From contig NZ_CVRP01000001.1 in assembly GCF_001261735.1 (NCBI RefSeq), positions 302,100-366,099 of the forward strand: 64,000 nt of DNA. Direction: 5' to 3'. Shown in pieces: positions 18,019 through 29,394 of the stretch. Source of the DNA: Dysgonomonas sp. BGC7. Lineage in GTDB: Bacteria > Bacteroidota > Bacteroidia > Bacteroidales > Dysgonomonadaceae. Made by a program: the position numbers and the translations under genes. Below the pieces are notes generated by a model, which worked only from the letters and a program-made list of their open reading frames with translations, was not told the DNA's origin and searched no databases. The stretch's first letter is position 1. Each line of letters opens with the position of its first letter.

Positions 18019-19214
18019 AAAAGAAAGTAGTTTTAGCGTTTAGCGGAGGTCTCGACACTTCTTTTTGTGCCAAATACCTGTCTGCAGACTTCGGATATGA
18101 AGTATATACAGCTATAGCTAATACCGGAGGATTTACTCCCGAAGAGCTGAAAGTAGTAGAGGAAAAAGCGTATAAGCTGGGTGCAGCCAAGCATGTAAGC
18201 CTCGACATTACACAAGAATACTACGAGAAAAGTATTAAGTACATGATTTTCGGCAATGTCCTTCGTAATGGTACATACCCTATATCTGTAAGTTCGGAAC
18301 GTATTTTTCAGGCGATTGCGATTATCAATTATGCAAAAGAAATAGGAGCAGATGCCGTCGCTCATGGAAGTACAGGAGCGGGGAACGATCAGGTGCGCTT
18401 CGACCTCACATTCGACGTACTGGCTCCGGGTATAGAAATCATTACTCCTACACGCGATATGCTCCTTACCCGCGAATATGAAATAAACTACTTGAAAGAG
18501 CATGGCTACGAAGCCGACTTCACTAAAATGGAGTATTCTATCAATAAAGGTTTGTGGGGAACGAGTATAGGAGGTAAAGAGACATTAAAGTCAGATCAGA
18601 CTTTGCCCGAAAGTGCCTATCCGTCTCAGCTAAAGAAGCAAGGCTCGGAAAAGTTGCTTATCGACTTCGAACAAGGAGAAATTTCGGCCGTAAATGGAGA
18701 AAAATATACAGATAAAGTAAAGGCTATTCAGAAAATAGAAGAAATAACTTCGGCTTATGCTATTGGGCGCGATATGCACATCGGCGATACTATTATTGGT
18801 ATCAAAGGTAGGGTAGGGTTCGAGGCTGCTGCACCTTTGGTTATTATCAATGCACACAAAATGCTGGAAAAGCACACATTGACCAAATGGCAACAGTATT
18901 GGAAAGAACAGGTTGGAAACTGGTATGGCATGTTTCTTCACGAAGCACAATATCTGGAACCTGTAATGCGTGATATAGAAGCAATGCTCGAAAGTTCGCA
19001 ACGCAATGTTACAGGACGTGTAGAAATAGAACTACATCCTTACCGTTATGTTCTGGTTGGTATAGAGAGTAGCTTCGATCTGATGAAAGCCGACTTCGGT
19101 GAGTATGGTGAGATAAACAAGGCTTGGACATCAGACGATGCAAAAGGGTTTACTAAGATATATGCTATGACAAACAAGATATACCACAGCGTACAAAAGA
19201 AAAACGAAAAATGA
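18015..19214 (+). CDS. argG: argininosuccinate synthase
   Basis: 399 residues, normal length. It joins citrulline and aspartate with ATP in the penultimate step of arginine synthesis. The N-terminal PP-loop LAFSGGLDTSFCAKYL binds ATP; further signatures are AHGSTGAGNDQVRFD and SINKGLWGTSIGGKE. The start overlaps the GNAT stop (ATGA), which implies translational coupling. argC follows after 34 bp. Confidence 0.95.
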   Translation: MKKKVVLAFSGGLDTSFCAKYLSADFGYEVYTAIANTGGFTPEELKVVEEKAYKLGAAKHVSLDITQEYYEKSIKYMIFGNVLRNGTYPISVSSERIFQAIAIINYAKEIGADAVAHGSTGAGNDQVRFDLTFDVLAPGIEIITPTRDMLLTREYEINYLKEHGYEADFTKMEYSINKGLWGTSIGGKETLKSDQTLPESAYPSQLKKQGSEKLLIDFEQGEISAVNGEKYTDKVKAIQKIEEITSAYAIGRDMHIGDTIIGIKGRVGFEAAAPLVIINAHKMLEKHTLTKWQQYWKEQVGNWYGMFLHEAQYLEPVMRDIEAMLESSQRNVTGRVEIELHPYRYVLVGIESSFDLMKADFGEYGEINKAWTSDDAKGFTKIYAMTNKIYHSVQKKNEK

Positions 19215-19248
19215 ATTTAACTCCGTGGTGGAAAATTAAAATAAAACA

Positions 19249-20217
19249 ATGATTAAAACAGGAATAATAGGTGGGGCTGGTTATACTGCGGGCGAGCTGA
19301 TACGTATACTGCTCAATCATCCTAAAGTAGAACTTGTATTTGTGAACAGTACAAGTAATGCCGGAAATAAATTGACAGACGTACATGGCGGATTGCTGGG
19401 CGAAACAGATATGAGCTTCACAGATCAATTGCCTTACAACGAGATCGATGTACTCTTCTTTTGTACAGCTCATGGCGATACTAAGAAGTTTCTGGATGTG
19501 AATAAAGTACCCGATCATCTGAAAATTATAGACTTGTCTACCGATTATCGGCACAAGGCAGAGGGCAATAAGTTTATTTATGGCTTACCCGAACTAAATA
19601 AGGAAGACATAAGAAAATCTTCTTACATAGCCAATCCGGGTTGTTTTGCTACAGCTATACAATTGGGGCTGTTGCCTTTGGCTAAAGCTGGATTGCTGAA
19701 TAGCGAAATTCATGTAAATGCCATCACAGGTTCTACCGGAGCAGGAGTAAAACCATCGGCTACATCGCATTTCAGTTGGCGCGAGAATAATATATCTGTT
19801 TACAAGGCATTCGAGCATCAACATCTGACCGAGATCAGACAATCTTTAGTGCAATTACAAAAGAGTTTCGAAAAAGATATTAACTTTATTCCTGTAAGGG
19901 GGAATTTCACAAGGGGTATTTTTGTTTCCTCATACACTGATTACAGTGGTTCGCTTGCAGATGCAGAAAAGTTGTATAAAGAATATTATGATGATAGCCC
20001 CTTTGTAGTGGTTACAGAAAGTAATATAGACATGAAACAGGTGGTGAATACCAATAAGTGTGTATTGCACTTAGAGAAACATGGCAGCAAGCTGTTGATC
20101 CTTTCTTGTATAGACAACCTTGTGAAAGGCGCATCGGGACAAGCTGTACATAATATGAACCTCATTTTTGGATTAGAAGAAACAGAAGGCTTAAGGCTGA
20201 AAGCAAGCGCATTTTGA
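19249..20217 (+). CDS. argC: N-acetyl(acyl)-gamma-glutamyl-phosphate reductase
   Basis: 322 residues. The N-terminal NADP-binding motif is GIIGGAGYTAGELIR, and the active-site cysteine sits in IANPGCFATAIQLGLLPL. It reduces the N-acyl-glutamyl-phosphate to the semialdehyde; in this phylum the acyl group may be succinyl. It is part of the argR-led operon. It is followed by 130 bp and then a MutS-like gene rather than argD. Confidence 0.93.
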   Translation: MIKTGIIGGAGYTAGELIRILLNHPKVELVFVNSTSNAGNKLTDVHGGLLGETDMSFTDQLPYNEIDVLFFCTAHGDTKKFLDVNKVPDHLKIIDLSTDYRHKAEGNKFIYGLPELNKEDIRKSSYIANPGCFATAIQLGLLPLAKAGLLNSEIHVNAITGSTGAGVKPSATSHFSWRENNISVYKAFEHQHLTEIRQSLVQLQKSFEKDINFIPVRGNFTRGIFVSSYTDYSGSLADAEKLYKEYYDDSPFVVVTESNIDMKQVVNTNKCVLHLEKHGSKLLILSCIDNLVKGASGQAVHNMNLIFGLEETEGLRLKASAF

Positions 20218-20347
20218 AACTATAAAACCATAATAAAGTTTTAATAAAGGCAATTCTGATAAAAAAAGAAATAAATTTATGGGGTTATATATGGAAATGG
20301 AGATATTCTGATCTCTATGCAATATAAACCTTATAATACAGAAGCTT

Positions 20348-21691
20348 ATGAATTTTGAAGTTGACAACCAGACATTAAAAGATTTAGAGATTTTCGACAC
20401 TGTCAAAGATGGTAAATCCGTATTCAGTTTGTACGACTTCACTCAATGTCAGGGCGGGAGAAAGAAGCTTTATAAGTTTCTGGCAAATCCTCTTACAGAT
20501 CGGTCTGCTATCAGCGAACGGAAAGATGCTATTCTGTTCTTTCAAACACATCTGCCCGGAGGCTTAGATATAGATAAGGATGCTTTGGACTTCACTGAAT
20601 TTTATCTCAGAGATATATACCATCCCACACGATTACCTTCAAAGACAGTGGCCTTTGAAAGAATAATTATGGATAAGTTAAGTTCTGGAAAAGAGTACTA
20701 TATAGTAGAAAAAGGTGTTCGGTCGACGATCAATTTACTAAAAAATATACATCAGTTTTCTCAGATACTTGCGAAAAAGCTAAAGAGTACTGAAAATCCT
20801 CCTGCACTTCTTGTAAAAAACAAGGAAGAAATAGAGCGACTGTTTTCTAAGACCGAATATCAAGAGATTTGGACTCTGTCTAAGTTGAAGGCTTATGACA
20901 TTGCCCGTCTCGATTATATGTTTCGCAATACAAATAAAACAGACATATATTCCTTTGTCAATCTGATATACGAATATGATGCTTATTTTTCGATAGCAAA
21001 AGCTGCCGAAAAATACAATTTTGGTTACCCCGAGGCTGTAGCTGCCGAAGGCAATCTGTTGGAAATAAAAGAATTATTTCACCCATTTGTAGACAATGCC
21101 ATAGCTAACGATGTCAGATTCGATGGTTCTTCGAATATCTTGTTCATTTCAGGGCCTAATATGGCCGGTAAGTCCACATTTCTCAAGTCACTCGGAATTG
21201 CAGTTTATGTTGCCCACACAGGGCTTCCTGTTCCGGCTAGGGCAATGAAATTCAGTGTTTTGTCAGGGCTGTGTACTACCATAAACATATCAGACAACCT
21301 GAGTTCTGGATATAGTCACTTTTATGCAGAGGTGATGCGAATAAAGAATGTTGCAGAAAGGTTAAAAGCCAATAACAACATGATGGTCATTTTCGACGAA
21401 TTGTTTAGAGGAACAAATGTGAAAGATGCGTACGATGGTACTCTAGCCATAGTAAATGCGTTTGCCCATATTCGTAGTTCGTTTTTTGTGATTTCAACTC
21501 ATATCGTAGAAGTGGCAAAAGAGTTGCAGGTCAACAAGAATATAAATTTCAGTTATTTTGATATTCTCGAAGAAGGAGGACACCCTCGATATACTTACAA
21601 GCTCAAAGAAGGTGTTTCCGATGTCAGGTTGGGAATGTATATAATAAGAAAAGAAGGAGTGATAGACCTGATAGAAAAAATAAAGGCATAG
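20348..21691 (+). CDS. MutS-family ATPase lacking a mismatch-recognition domain
   Basis: 447 residues, about half of MutS1. The C-terminal ABC-type ATPase domain is clear: Walker A FISGPNMAGKSTFLK near residue 270, the MutS-specific ISDNLSSGYSHFYAEVMRI, Walker B MVIFDELFRGTNVKDA, and STHIVEVA. The N-terminal half resembles a MutS core/lever segment only weakly, and no FxE mismatch-binding domain is present. It therefore should not do canonical mismatch recognition; its role is unknown. It is inserted between argC and argD on the same strand, 130 bp after argC and 23 bp before argD. Confidence 0.83.
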   Translation: MNFEVDNQTLKDLEIFDTVKDGKSVFSLYDFTQCQGGRKKLYKFLANPLTDRSAISERKDAILFFQTHLPGGLDIDKDALDFTEFYLRDIYHPTRLPSKTVAFERIIMDKLSSGKEYYIVEKGVRSTINLLKNIHQFSQILAKKLKSTENPPALLVKNKEEIERLFSKTEYQEIWTLSKLKAYDIARLDYMFRNTNKTDIYSFVNLIYEYDAYFSIAKAAEKYNFGYPEAVAAEGNLLEIKELFHPFVDNAIANDVRFDGSSNILFISGPNMAGKSTFLKSLGIAVYVAHTGLPVPARAMKFSVLSGLCTTINISDNLSSGYSHFYAEVMRIKNVAERLKANNNMMVIFDELFRGTNVKDAYDGTLAIVNAFAHIRSSFFVISTHIVEVAKELQVNKNINFSYFDILEEGGHPRYTYKLKEGVSDVRLGMYIIRKEGVIDLIEKIKA

Positions 21692-21714
21692 AAATTATAA
21701 AAGAATTATATAAA

Positions 21715-22836
21715 ATGAAACTATTTGATGTATTCCCGTTATTTGATATAAATATTGTAAAAGGAAATGGTTGTTATGTATATGACGATAAGGGGAATGA
21801 GTACCTCGATCTTTACGGAGGACATGCTGTTATCTCGGTAGGACATACACATCCGTACTATGTAGAAAAAATAACCGACCAATTAAATAAAATAGGATTT
21901 TATTCAAATTCGGTAATCAATAAGCTGCAACAGGAAGTGGCTCAAAAGCTTGGTGAACAATGTGGATATCCTGATTATTTTCTTTTTCTTATTAATTCCG
22001 GTGCAGAGGCAAACGAAAATGCGATAAAGTTGGCTTCGTTTCACAATGGAAGAAAGAAAGTATTGGCTTTTAAAAAAGCTTTTCACGGACGTACATCTGT
22101 TACAGTTGCTACAACCGACATTCCTGCATATTCTGCTCCGGTAAACGAAAACCTGAATGTCGCATTTGCGCCTTTCAATGATATAAACTTTATCAGAAAA
22201 GAATTGGCGACTAAAGAATATTGTTCTGTTATTATCGAAGGAATACAAGGCGTTGCCGGAATACAAGTTCCAGACGATAGTTTTATGAAACAGTTGCGTC
22301 AGGTTTGTACAGAGACCGGAACTATTCTTATTCTTGATGAAATACAATCGGGATATGGACGTAGTGGTAAGTTTTTTGCTCATCAATATGCAGATATAGA
22401 GGCTGATATAATCACTGTGGCCAAAGGGATCGGAAATGGGTTTCCTATGGCAGGGGTTCTGATCAACCCGATGTTCAAGGCTGTATATGGACAACTAGGT
22501 ACTACATTTGGAGGCAATCACCTTGCATGTGCTGCTGCAATAGCTGTTTTAGACATTATGAAGAAAGAAAAACTTGTAGAAAATGCATATAATGTAGGTG
22601 AATTCTTAATGGAAGAATTGAAGAAGATTCCTCAGATAAAAGAAGTGCGTGGACGAGGTCTTATAATAGGTATGGAATTTGATGAACCTATAAAGGAAAA
22701 ACGAACTAAACTTCTATTCGAAGAAAAAATATTTACAGGAGCTACAGGTACAAATGTATTCCGTTTATTACCTCCACTTTGTCTGACAATAGAACAAGCA
22801 AAAGTATTTCTTGATAAGTTCAAGAAAATCATATAA
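21715..22836 (+). CDS. argD: acetylornithine/succinylornithine aminotransferase
   Basis: 373 residues, a class-III PLP aminotransferase. Signatures are VISVGHTHPYYVEKI, NSGAEANENAIKLA, ILDEIQSGYGRSGKFFAHQ and the PLP lysine in ITVAKGIGNGFPMAG, followed by TTFGGNHLACAAA. It transaminates the N-acyl-glutamate semialdehyde to N-acyl-ornithine. It closes the arginine operon and is followed by a strong terminator. Confidence 0.92.
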   Translation: MKLFDVFPLFDINIVKGNGCYVYDDKGNEYLDLYGGHAVISVGHTHPYYVEKITDQLNKIGFYSNSVINKLQQEVAQKLGEQCGYPDYFLFLINSGAEANENAIKLASFHNGRKKVLAFKKAFHGRTSVTVATTDIPAYSAPVNENLNVAFAPFNDINFIRKELATKEYCSVIIEGIQGVAGIQVPDDSFMKQLRQVCTETGTILILDEIQSGYGRSGKFFAHQYADIEADIITVAKGIGNGFPMAGVLINPMFKAVYGQLGTTFGGNHLACAAAIAVLDIMKKEKLVENAYNVGEFLMEELKKIPQIKEVRGRGLIIGMEFDEPIKEKRTKLLFEEKIFTGATGTNVFRLLPPLCLTIEQAKVFLDKFKKII

Positions 22837-22860
22837 CTGAATTCAGAATTTTTATATAAA

Positions 22861-22896
22861 AAAAGTCGAAAGCCCTAGCTTTCGACTTTTTTTTGT
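22861..22896 (+). terminator. bidirectional intrinsic terminator
   Basis: Perfect 13-bp stem (22861-22873 with 22878-22890), a four-base loop CCTA, and a T run on the plus strand with a matching A run on the other side. It separates argD from the convergent lipid-kinase gene. Confidence 0.9.
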
Positions 22897-22917
22897 TTTT
22901 ATAGGTAGAGAGCTTCT

Positions 22918-23871
22918 CTAAAAGAAGGTGTCTAATATTCTTAACACTACCTCTTGAGGATCTAAAGGATTTCTTTTAGGCGCCTCTTTGGGAACAAGGA
23001 CCTTGAGACCTCTGGGTATTATTTTTACATTAATCTCTTTTCCCATTTCTACGGGATCGCCATCAATATGCATTAGCCCTGCACGCTCTCGTTTTATAGT
23101 AACCTCATTGGTTATGAGCTCTATCATCTTATTGCTTTCATCTATCTTTTTTGTAAATAATTGTATAGATGTTTGAGGTACATCCAATATAGACAGAGGT
23201 TTCAATATGGCGACATTCATCATACCGTCCTGTATATCTGCATGAGGTGCTATATGAGCATTATACCCATACTGAGAAGCATTAGCACATGTTACAACAA
23301 ATGCTTTATCTTTGATAGTGCCTTCCGGACAAGTTATTTCATAAGTCTGAAGTTCTTGTTTGAAGAAAGTTTCCAGCATATTCTTTAAGTACATAAAAGA
23401 GCCCCTGTTCTTTTTTCCAGAAGATTTTGCCGCAACTTCTGCGTCGAAGCCAACTCCACATGTGCAGAAGAAAATACGGTCGTTTACCTTTCCATAATCT
23501 ATGGATATAATATTTTCTTCTTCGATAACAGTCAGAGCTTTTTTTACATCTATCGGAATATTTAAATCTCGTCCAAGACCATTGCCCGATCCCATTGGAA
23601 TAATACCCAATGTAGTGTCTGAACCGACAAGTGTGCGGGCAACCTCATTCACAGTACCATCTCCACCCGCAGCTATCACATAGTCCACCTTATCCTTAAT
23701 CGCCTGCTGGGCAATCTCAGAACCATGTCCTGCATATCCTGTTATGAACATATGAACATCAAACTTATGAGCATCTAGACCCTCCGCTATTTTATGAGGA
23801 AGATTCTGTTTCGAAGAAGTACCTGATTTAGGGTTGATTATCACATAAATCTTCTTTTTCTTATCTTTCAT
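22918..23871 (-). CDS. YegS/BmrU-type diacylglycerol/lipid kinase
   Basis: From ATG 23871 the product has 317 residues. The diacylglycerol-kinase catalytic domain shows IINPKSGT near the N-terminus, AAGGDGTVNEVART, and PMGSGNGLGRDL, in the usual order. The C-terminal half holds the second YegS domain (MHIDGDPVEMG). Family members phosphorylate diacylglycerol or related lipids. An in-frame ATG at 23910 would add 13 residues but lies upstream of the predicted transcription start, so it is rejected. Confidence 0.88.
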   Translation of the reverse strand: MKDKKKKIYVIINPKSGTSSKQNLPHKIAEGLDAHKFDVHMFITGYAGHGSEIAQQAIKDKVDYVIAAGGDGTVNEVARTLVGSDTTLGIIPMGSGNGLGRDLNIPIDVKKALTVIEEENIISIDYGKVNDRIFFCTCGVGFDAEVAAKSSGKKNRGSFMYLKNMLETFFKQELQTYEITCPEGTIKDKAFVVTCANASQYGYNAHIAPHADIQDGMMNVAILKPLSILDVPQTSIQLFTKKIDESNKMIELITNEVTIKRERAGLMHIDGDPVEMGKEINVKIIPRGLKVLVPKEAPKRNPLDPQEVVLRILDTFF

Positions 23872-23896
23872 TCCGGTTACAAAAAAGTTTGCTATA

Positions 23897-23928
23897 CAAA
23901 TATAGTACAATAACGAGTATTAGCCAAA
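23897..23928 (-). promoter_or_regulatory. promoter of the lipid-kinase gene
   Basis: On the minus strand TTTG (23928-23925), a 20-base spacer and TATATTTG (23904-23897) match the Bacteroidetes -33/-7 consensus. Transcription would start near 23890, about 20 bases before ATG 23871. Confidence 0.6.
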
Positions 23929-24012
23929 TAGGAGGAATAAAGCATACTTACTAATCAAATAAACCCCTTACTTTTTCGGTTATATTTAACGAAAAGAAAG
24001 AAAAAGAAGCCA

Positions 24013-24020
24013 TATCTTTG
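24013..24020 (+). promoter_or_regulatory. candidate -7 box of the cysteine desulfidase gene
   Basis: TATCTTTG matches TAnnTTTG and would start transcription about 25 bp before the ATG at 24051. No TTTG -33 box is found at 18-21 bp. Confidence 0.4.
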
Positions 24021-24050
24021 CATGTATAATAACTAATCTTTCATGGAATT

Positions 24051-25334
24051 ATGCTTACTCAAATAGATAAAGATCAAATTGTCAACCTTGTGAAAAGGGA
24101 GGTCGTACCTGCAATCGGATGTACCGAACCTATTGCTGTCTCGCTTTGTGTAGCTAAAGCCACCGAAATGTTGGACAAGAAACCTGAACAGATAAAAGTC
24201 TTTCTTAGTGCTAATATCCTGAAAAATGCGATGGGAGTAGGTATTCCGGGGACAAAAATGGTAGGCTTGCCTATAGCTATTGCATTGGGGGTACTTATAG
24301 GTAAAAGCGATTATGGATTGCAGGTTCTGAAAGACTTGACGCCTGAAGATGTAGAGAAAGGTAAGCAATACATTGCAGATAAACGGATAGAAATACTTCT
24401 TAAAGAAGATATTGCTGAAAATCTATATATCGAAACACACTGTATTGCCGCAGATGAAGAGACTATAGCAATAATAAAAGGCACTCATACCCATTTTTCT
24501 TATTTGGCTCGCAATGGAGAAGTTATTATCTCAGAAAATATAGAAAGTAAATCTGCTGTAGAAAAGGATGAGATAATCCTTAGCTTTGCTAAAGTGTATG
24601 AATTTTCTACTACAGTTCCAATTGTTGATATACGATTTATCTTGGAAGCTGCGGAGCTTAATAGAACAGCATCCAGACTGTCTCAGGAGGGAAATTATGG
24701 ACATAATGTGTCGAAAACGGTTACAGGGAAGTTGGGTAAACAGATATTTGGAGATTCTATGCTTTCGCATATGATGTCTTATACAGCTGCAGCATGTGAT
24801 GCCCGCATGGATGGAGCCATGATACCTGTAATGAGTAATTCGGGTAGTGGCAATCAGGGTATTACGGCAACTCTTCCTGTCCTTACTTTCGCTGAGGATA
24901 TGGAGTGTAATGAGGAACAGCTCATTAGAGCATTGATGCTTAGCCATCTTACTGTAGTGTATATAAAACAGAAACTTGGACGATTGTCTGCTTTATGCGG
25001 ATGTGTGGCTGCTGCTACCGGAGCTAGCTGTGGAATAACATATCTGATGGGTGGAAATTATAATCAAATAACATTTGCTGTGAAAAATATGGTAGGGAAT
25101 ATTACAGGGATGATATGTGATGGGGCAAAGCCTAGTTGTGCTTTGAAAATATCGAGTGGAGTATCTACTGCTGTACTTTCTGCAATTATGGCTATGGAAG
25201 ATAAGGTTGTTTCATCTATGGAAGGTATTGTAGATGATGATGTAGATAAAACTATAGAAAACTTAACCAGTATTGGGGCTATAGGAATGCAGGAAACCGA
25301 TAAGTTGGTATTAAAAATAATGACAAATAAATAA
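24051..25334 (+). CDS. L-cysteine desulfidase family protein (CyuA/YhaM, UPF0597)
   Basis: 427 residues, the family length. The N-terminal block VVPAIGCTEPIAVSLC, with Cys near residue 24, matches the Fe-S ligand region of archaeal cysteine desulfidase. Further cysteines occur in LCGCVAAATGASCG and MICDGAKPSCALK. The family resembles the alpha subunit of Fe-S L-serine dehydratase and degrades cysteine to pyruvate, sulfide and ammonia. It is divergent from the lipid-kinase gene and is followed within 5 bp by a lipoprotein gene. Activity on cysteine rather than another amino acid is inferred from family. Confidence 0.85.
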   Translation: MLTQIDKDQIVNLVKREVVPAIGCTEPIAVSLCVAKATEMLDKKPEQIKVFLSANILKNAMGVGIPGTKMVGLPIAIALGVLIGKSDYGLQVLKDLTPEDVEKGKQYIADKRIEILLKEDIAENLYIETHCIAADEETIAIIKGTHTHFSYLARNGEVIISENIESKSAVEKDEIILSFAKVYEFSTTVPIVDIRFILEAAELNRTASRLSQEGNYGHNVSKTVTGKLGKQIFGDSMLSHMMSYTAAACDARMDGAMIPVMSNSGSGNQGITATLPVLTFAEDMECNEEQLIRALMLSHLTVVYIKQKLGRLSALCGCVAAATGASCGITYLMGGNYNQITFAVKNMVGNITGMICDGAKPSCALKISSGVSTAVLSAIMAMEDKVVSSMEGIVDDDVDKTIENLTSIGAIGMQETDKLVLKIMTNK

Positions 25335-25339
25335 AAAAT

Positions 25340-25801
25340 ATGATGAAATATACTTTAAAGATAGCTATTGCTATAGGAGTGGTATTATTGTCTGCTTTTT
25401 TTGCTTGCTCACCTAAATCGAACAAAACAGCAGAAACTCCGGATATAGAAACTCCTGATACTATGAAATTGCAGATTAATTTTTCTATAACTGATACTTT
25501 GTCTGTAATTACTGCACAAAACGAAAAAAGACTGGTCGTAAATAAAGAAGATAAAAACAAGCTGCAAGAACTTTTGTCACTATCTGTAAATGATACATTA
25601 TGGAATGATAGTGGTATTATGGTTAAAATGGTAGCTCCTGATTATACTTTAATAGCACATAATAAAGAAGGGAAAGCTGATGAAGATATCTGGATGATGA
25701 TCTGGAAAGAGAACGGTAGGCTTAAAGTCCGAAACAAATGGTATTTTCTTGTAGAAGAAAACAAGAACGAGATATTTACTATATTAGATGCTTATAAGTG
25801 A
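25340..25801 (+). CDS. lipoprotein of unknown function
   Basis: 153 residues (start 25340 or the next codon, 25343). The signal peptide ends in a lipobox (AFFAC-SPKS), followed by a Thr/Pro/Glu-rich linker and a compact alpha/beta domain with no recognised motif. It is separated from the cysteine desulfidase stop by 5 bp, so the two are probably cotranscribed. Confidence 0.65.
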   Translation: MMKYTLKIAIAIGVVLLSAFFACSPKSNKTAETPDIETPDTMKLQINFSITDTLSVITAQNEKRLVVNKEDKNKLQELLSLSVNDTLWNDSGIMVKMVAPDYTLIAHNKEGKADEDIWMMIWKENGRLKVRNKWYFLVEENKNEIFTILDAYK

Positions 25802-25811
25802 ATAAAAGAGA

Positions 25812-25850
25812 AAAGCCGTTCTATCAACAGAACGGCTTTGAACCTAATGA
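25812..25850 (-). terminator. hairpin between convergent lipoprotein and GH97 genes
   Basis: Perfect 11-bp stem (25812-25822 with 25829-25839) and a six-base loop. On the minus strand the stem is followed by TTTTCTCTTTTATT, so it most likely terminates the GH97 transcript. On the plus strand the T run is only three bases. Confidence 0.7.
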
Positions 25851-25873
25851 TAACCAAATTGTCTTTTGCCCCT

Positions 25874-28138
<2,265 letters not shown>

Positions 28139-28181
28139 CTAACTTGCCATTTATTTATAGGACAAACAGATTGAAAATACC

Positions 28182-28195
28182 TGCAATCGTTTGCA
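28182..28195. promoter_or_regulatory. LacI-family/cre-like operator upstream of GH97 gene
   Basis: TGCAATCGTTTGCA fits the LacI/CcpA-type pattern TGnAAnCGnTTnCA at every position and is palindromic at 12 of 14 bases. It lies about 90 bp upstream of the GH97 ATG. A near-identical inverted copy lies upstream of susC (34488-34501). A LacI-type sugar-responsive regulator encoded elsewhere is the inference. Confidence 0.6.
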
Positions 28196-28201
28196 AAAAA
28201 T

Positions 28202-28251
28202 AAAAGAGAAAAGAGGACGGATAAATTTTTATCCGTCCTCTTTTCTCTTTT
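28202..28251 (-). terminator. strong terminator of the susC-D-E unit
   Basis: Perfect 24-bp inverted repeat (28202-28225 with 28228-28251) with only two central bases between the arms; the stem core GAGGACGG is GC-rich and flanked by A and T tracts. On the minus strand it directly follows the susE stop and ends in a T run. Confidence 0.9.
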
Positions 28252-28264
28252 GCTTAAAAACTTC

Positions 28265-29368
28265 CTATTTAGGTAGGTTCTTAACAGGTATTATTATATA
28301 ATGTCCGGTTAAACTGTTTAATGCTAAGAAGTATTCTCCAGGCTCTTCTATTATAAAGTTTTCTCCTCCTGTTTTTCCGAAAGGAAACTCTTGATCAGAT
28401 TTAGTTGATGCACCCCAAGCATTAGTCCAAGTTTTGTCTTCTCTAAACTTTAATTCTCCTGCCTTGAGGGTAATACTCTTAGCTATCCAAACATGTGTTG
28501 CTACATTGACCATTGCTGTACCATCATTGTCGCCCCATCCTTTAGCTGCGGTTCCGATAACTTCCATGGTAGAGTAAGTTTTTACTGTACCTCCGTAGGT
28601 TTCCATATTTACTGTTGCAGCCTTCAAATCAACAGACAGAGTATATAGACCTGCTCCTGCAGTTGAATAATCTCCTCCATTTACCACAAGTTTACCGCCT
28701 GTATACCCATATGCCTTATCCCAATTACCAGCGGCTGTAGGGAATTTTAATGCCCCACTGTTAAATGTACCAGTATATACATATTTTAATTCTGCATCAC
28801 CGCTATTATCTGCAAAAAATAATTGAAGATCGGCTCCAACATTTGCAATATCATTACCCCATCCTACTAATCCATTTCCAACAATATAAAGAACAGACTT
28901 TATAGATGGACGACAAGTAAATGTTACCTGTTGTGTTTCCGATAAAAGAAGGCTTCCTTTTTCGGAAGTTCCTAAACTAGCTCTAATTCTTGTATATAAA
29001 GTTAATTTCTGAGACTTTGTAACAAATCCAAGTGCTGCATCATTCAATGTCTTATAAGTAATCTTCATGTATTTATCCGGAGACTTAACAATACTATGTG
29101 CAGTTTCGAATGTCGGTAATGTATCCACTTGCAAATTATACGAAGCAGGAGAATCTATAAAGTAATCTGCTGCTGTCCATTTCCAATAGCCAATAGAATC
29201 TTCTAGATTTGTTTCTTCTGTTATAACAAAGTTTTGCAATACATCTTGTTTTAAAGAAGGTGCTATGTAATCTTTGTCAGCTAACTTTGTATGCTCATCT
29301 TCATCAGTACAAGCCATAAAAGCAAACAAAGAGAAAATAAAAAGATATAATATATTAAATTTTTTCAT
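28265..29368 (-). CDS. susE: SusE/SusF-type outer-membrane starch-binding lipoprotein
   Basis: 367 residues with a lipoprotein signal (FMAC-TDEDE). After an N-terminal SusE-like domain (residues ~30-140) come two similar carbohydrate-binding modules (~165-265 and ~270-365), with IVGNGLVGWGND and VIGTAAKGWGDND as the repeated entry motif and aromatic-rich loops. SusE/SusF proteins bind starch on the cell surface but do not transport or cut it. It lies 26 bp after susD in one unit. Confidence 0.88.
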   Translation of the reverse strand: MKKFNILYLFIFSLFAFMACTDEDEHTKLADKDYIAPSLKQDVLQNFVITEETNLEDSIGYWKWTAADYFIDSPASYNLQVDTLPTFETAHSIVKSPDKYMKITYKTLNDAALGFVTKSQKLTLYTRIRASLGTSEKGSLLLSETQQVTFTCRPSIKSVLYIVGNGLVGWGNDIANVGADLQLFFADNSGDAELKYVYTGTFNSGALKFPTAAGNWDKAYGYTGGKLVVNGGDYSTAGAGLYTLSVDLKAATVNMETYGGTVKTYSTMEVIGTAAKGWGDNDGTAMVNVATHVWIAKSITLKAGELKFREDKTWTNAWGASTKSDQEFPFGKTGGENFIIEEPGEYFLALNSLTGHYIIIPVKNLPK

Positions 29369-29394
29369 GTTCTTATTTCTTAATGTTTTACAAA

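Noticed and set aside
18033..18503. Minus-strand open frame of 156 codons within argG
   Set aside because: Antisense to the conserved argG N-terminus with no promoter or domain of its own.
21904..22494. Minus-strand open frame of 196 codons within argD
   Set aside because: It lies entirely antisense to the well-supported argD gene and its translation lacks any recognisable domain.
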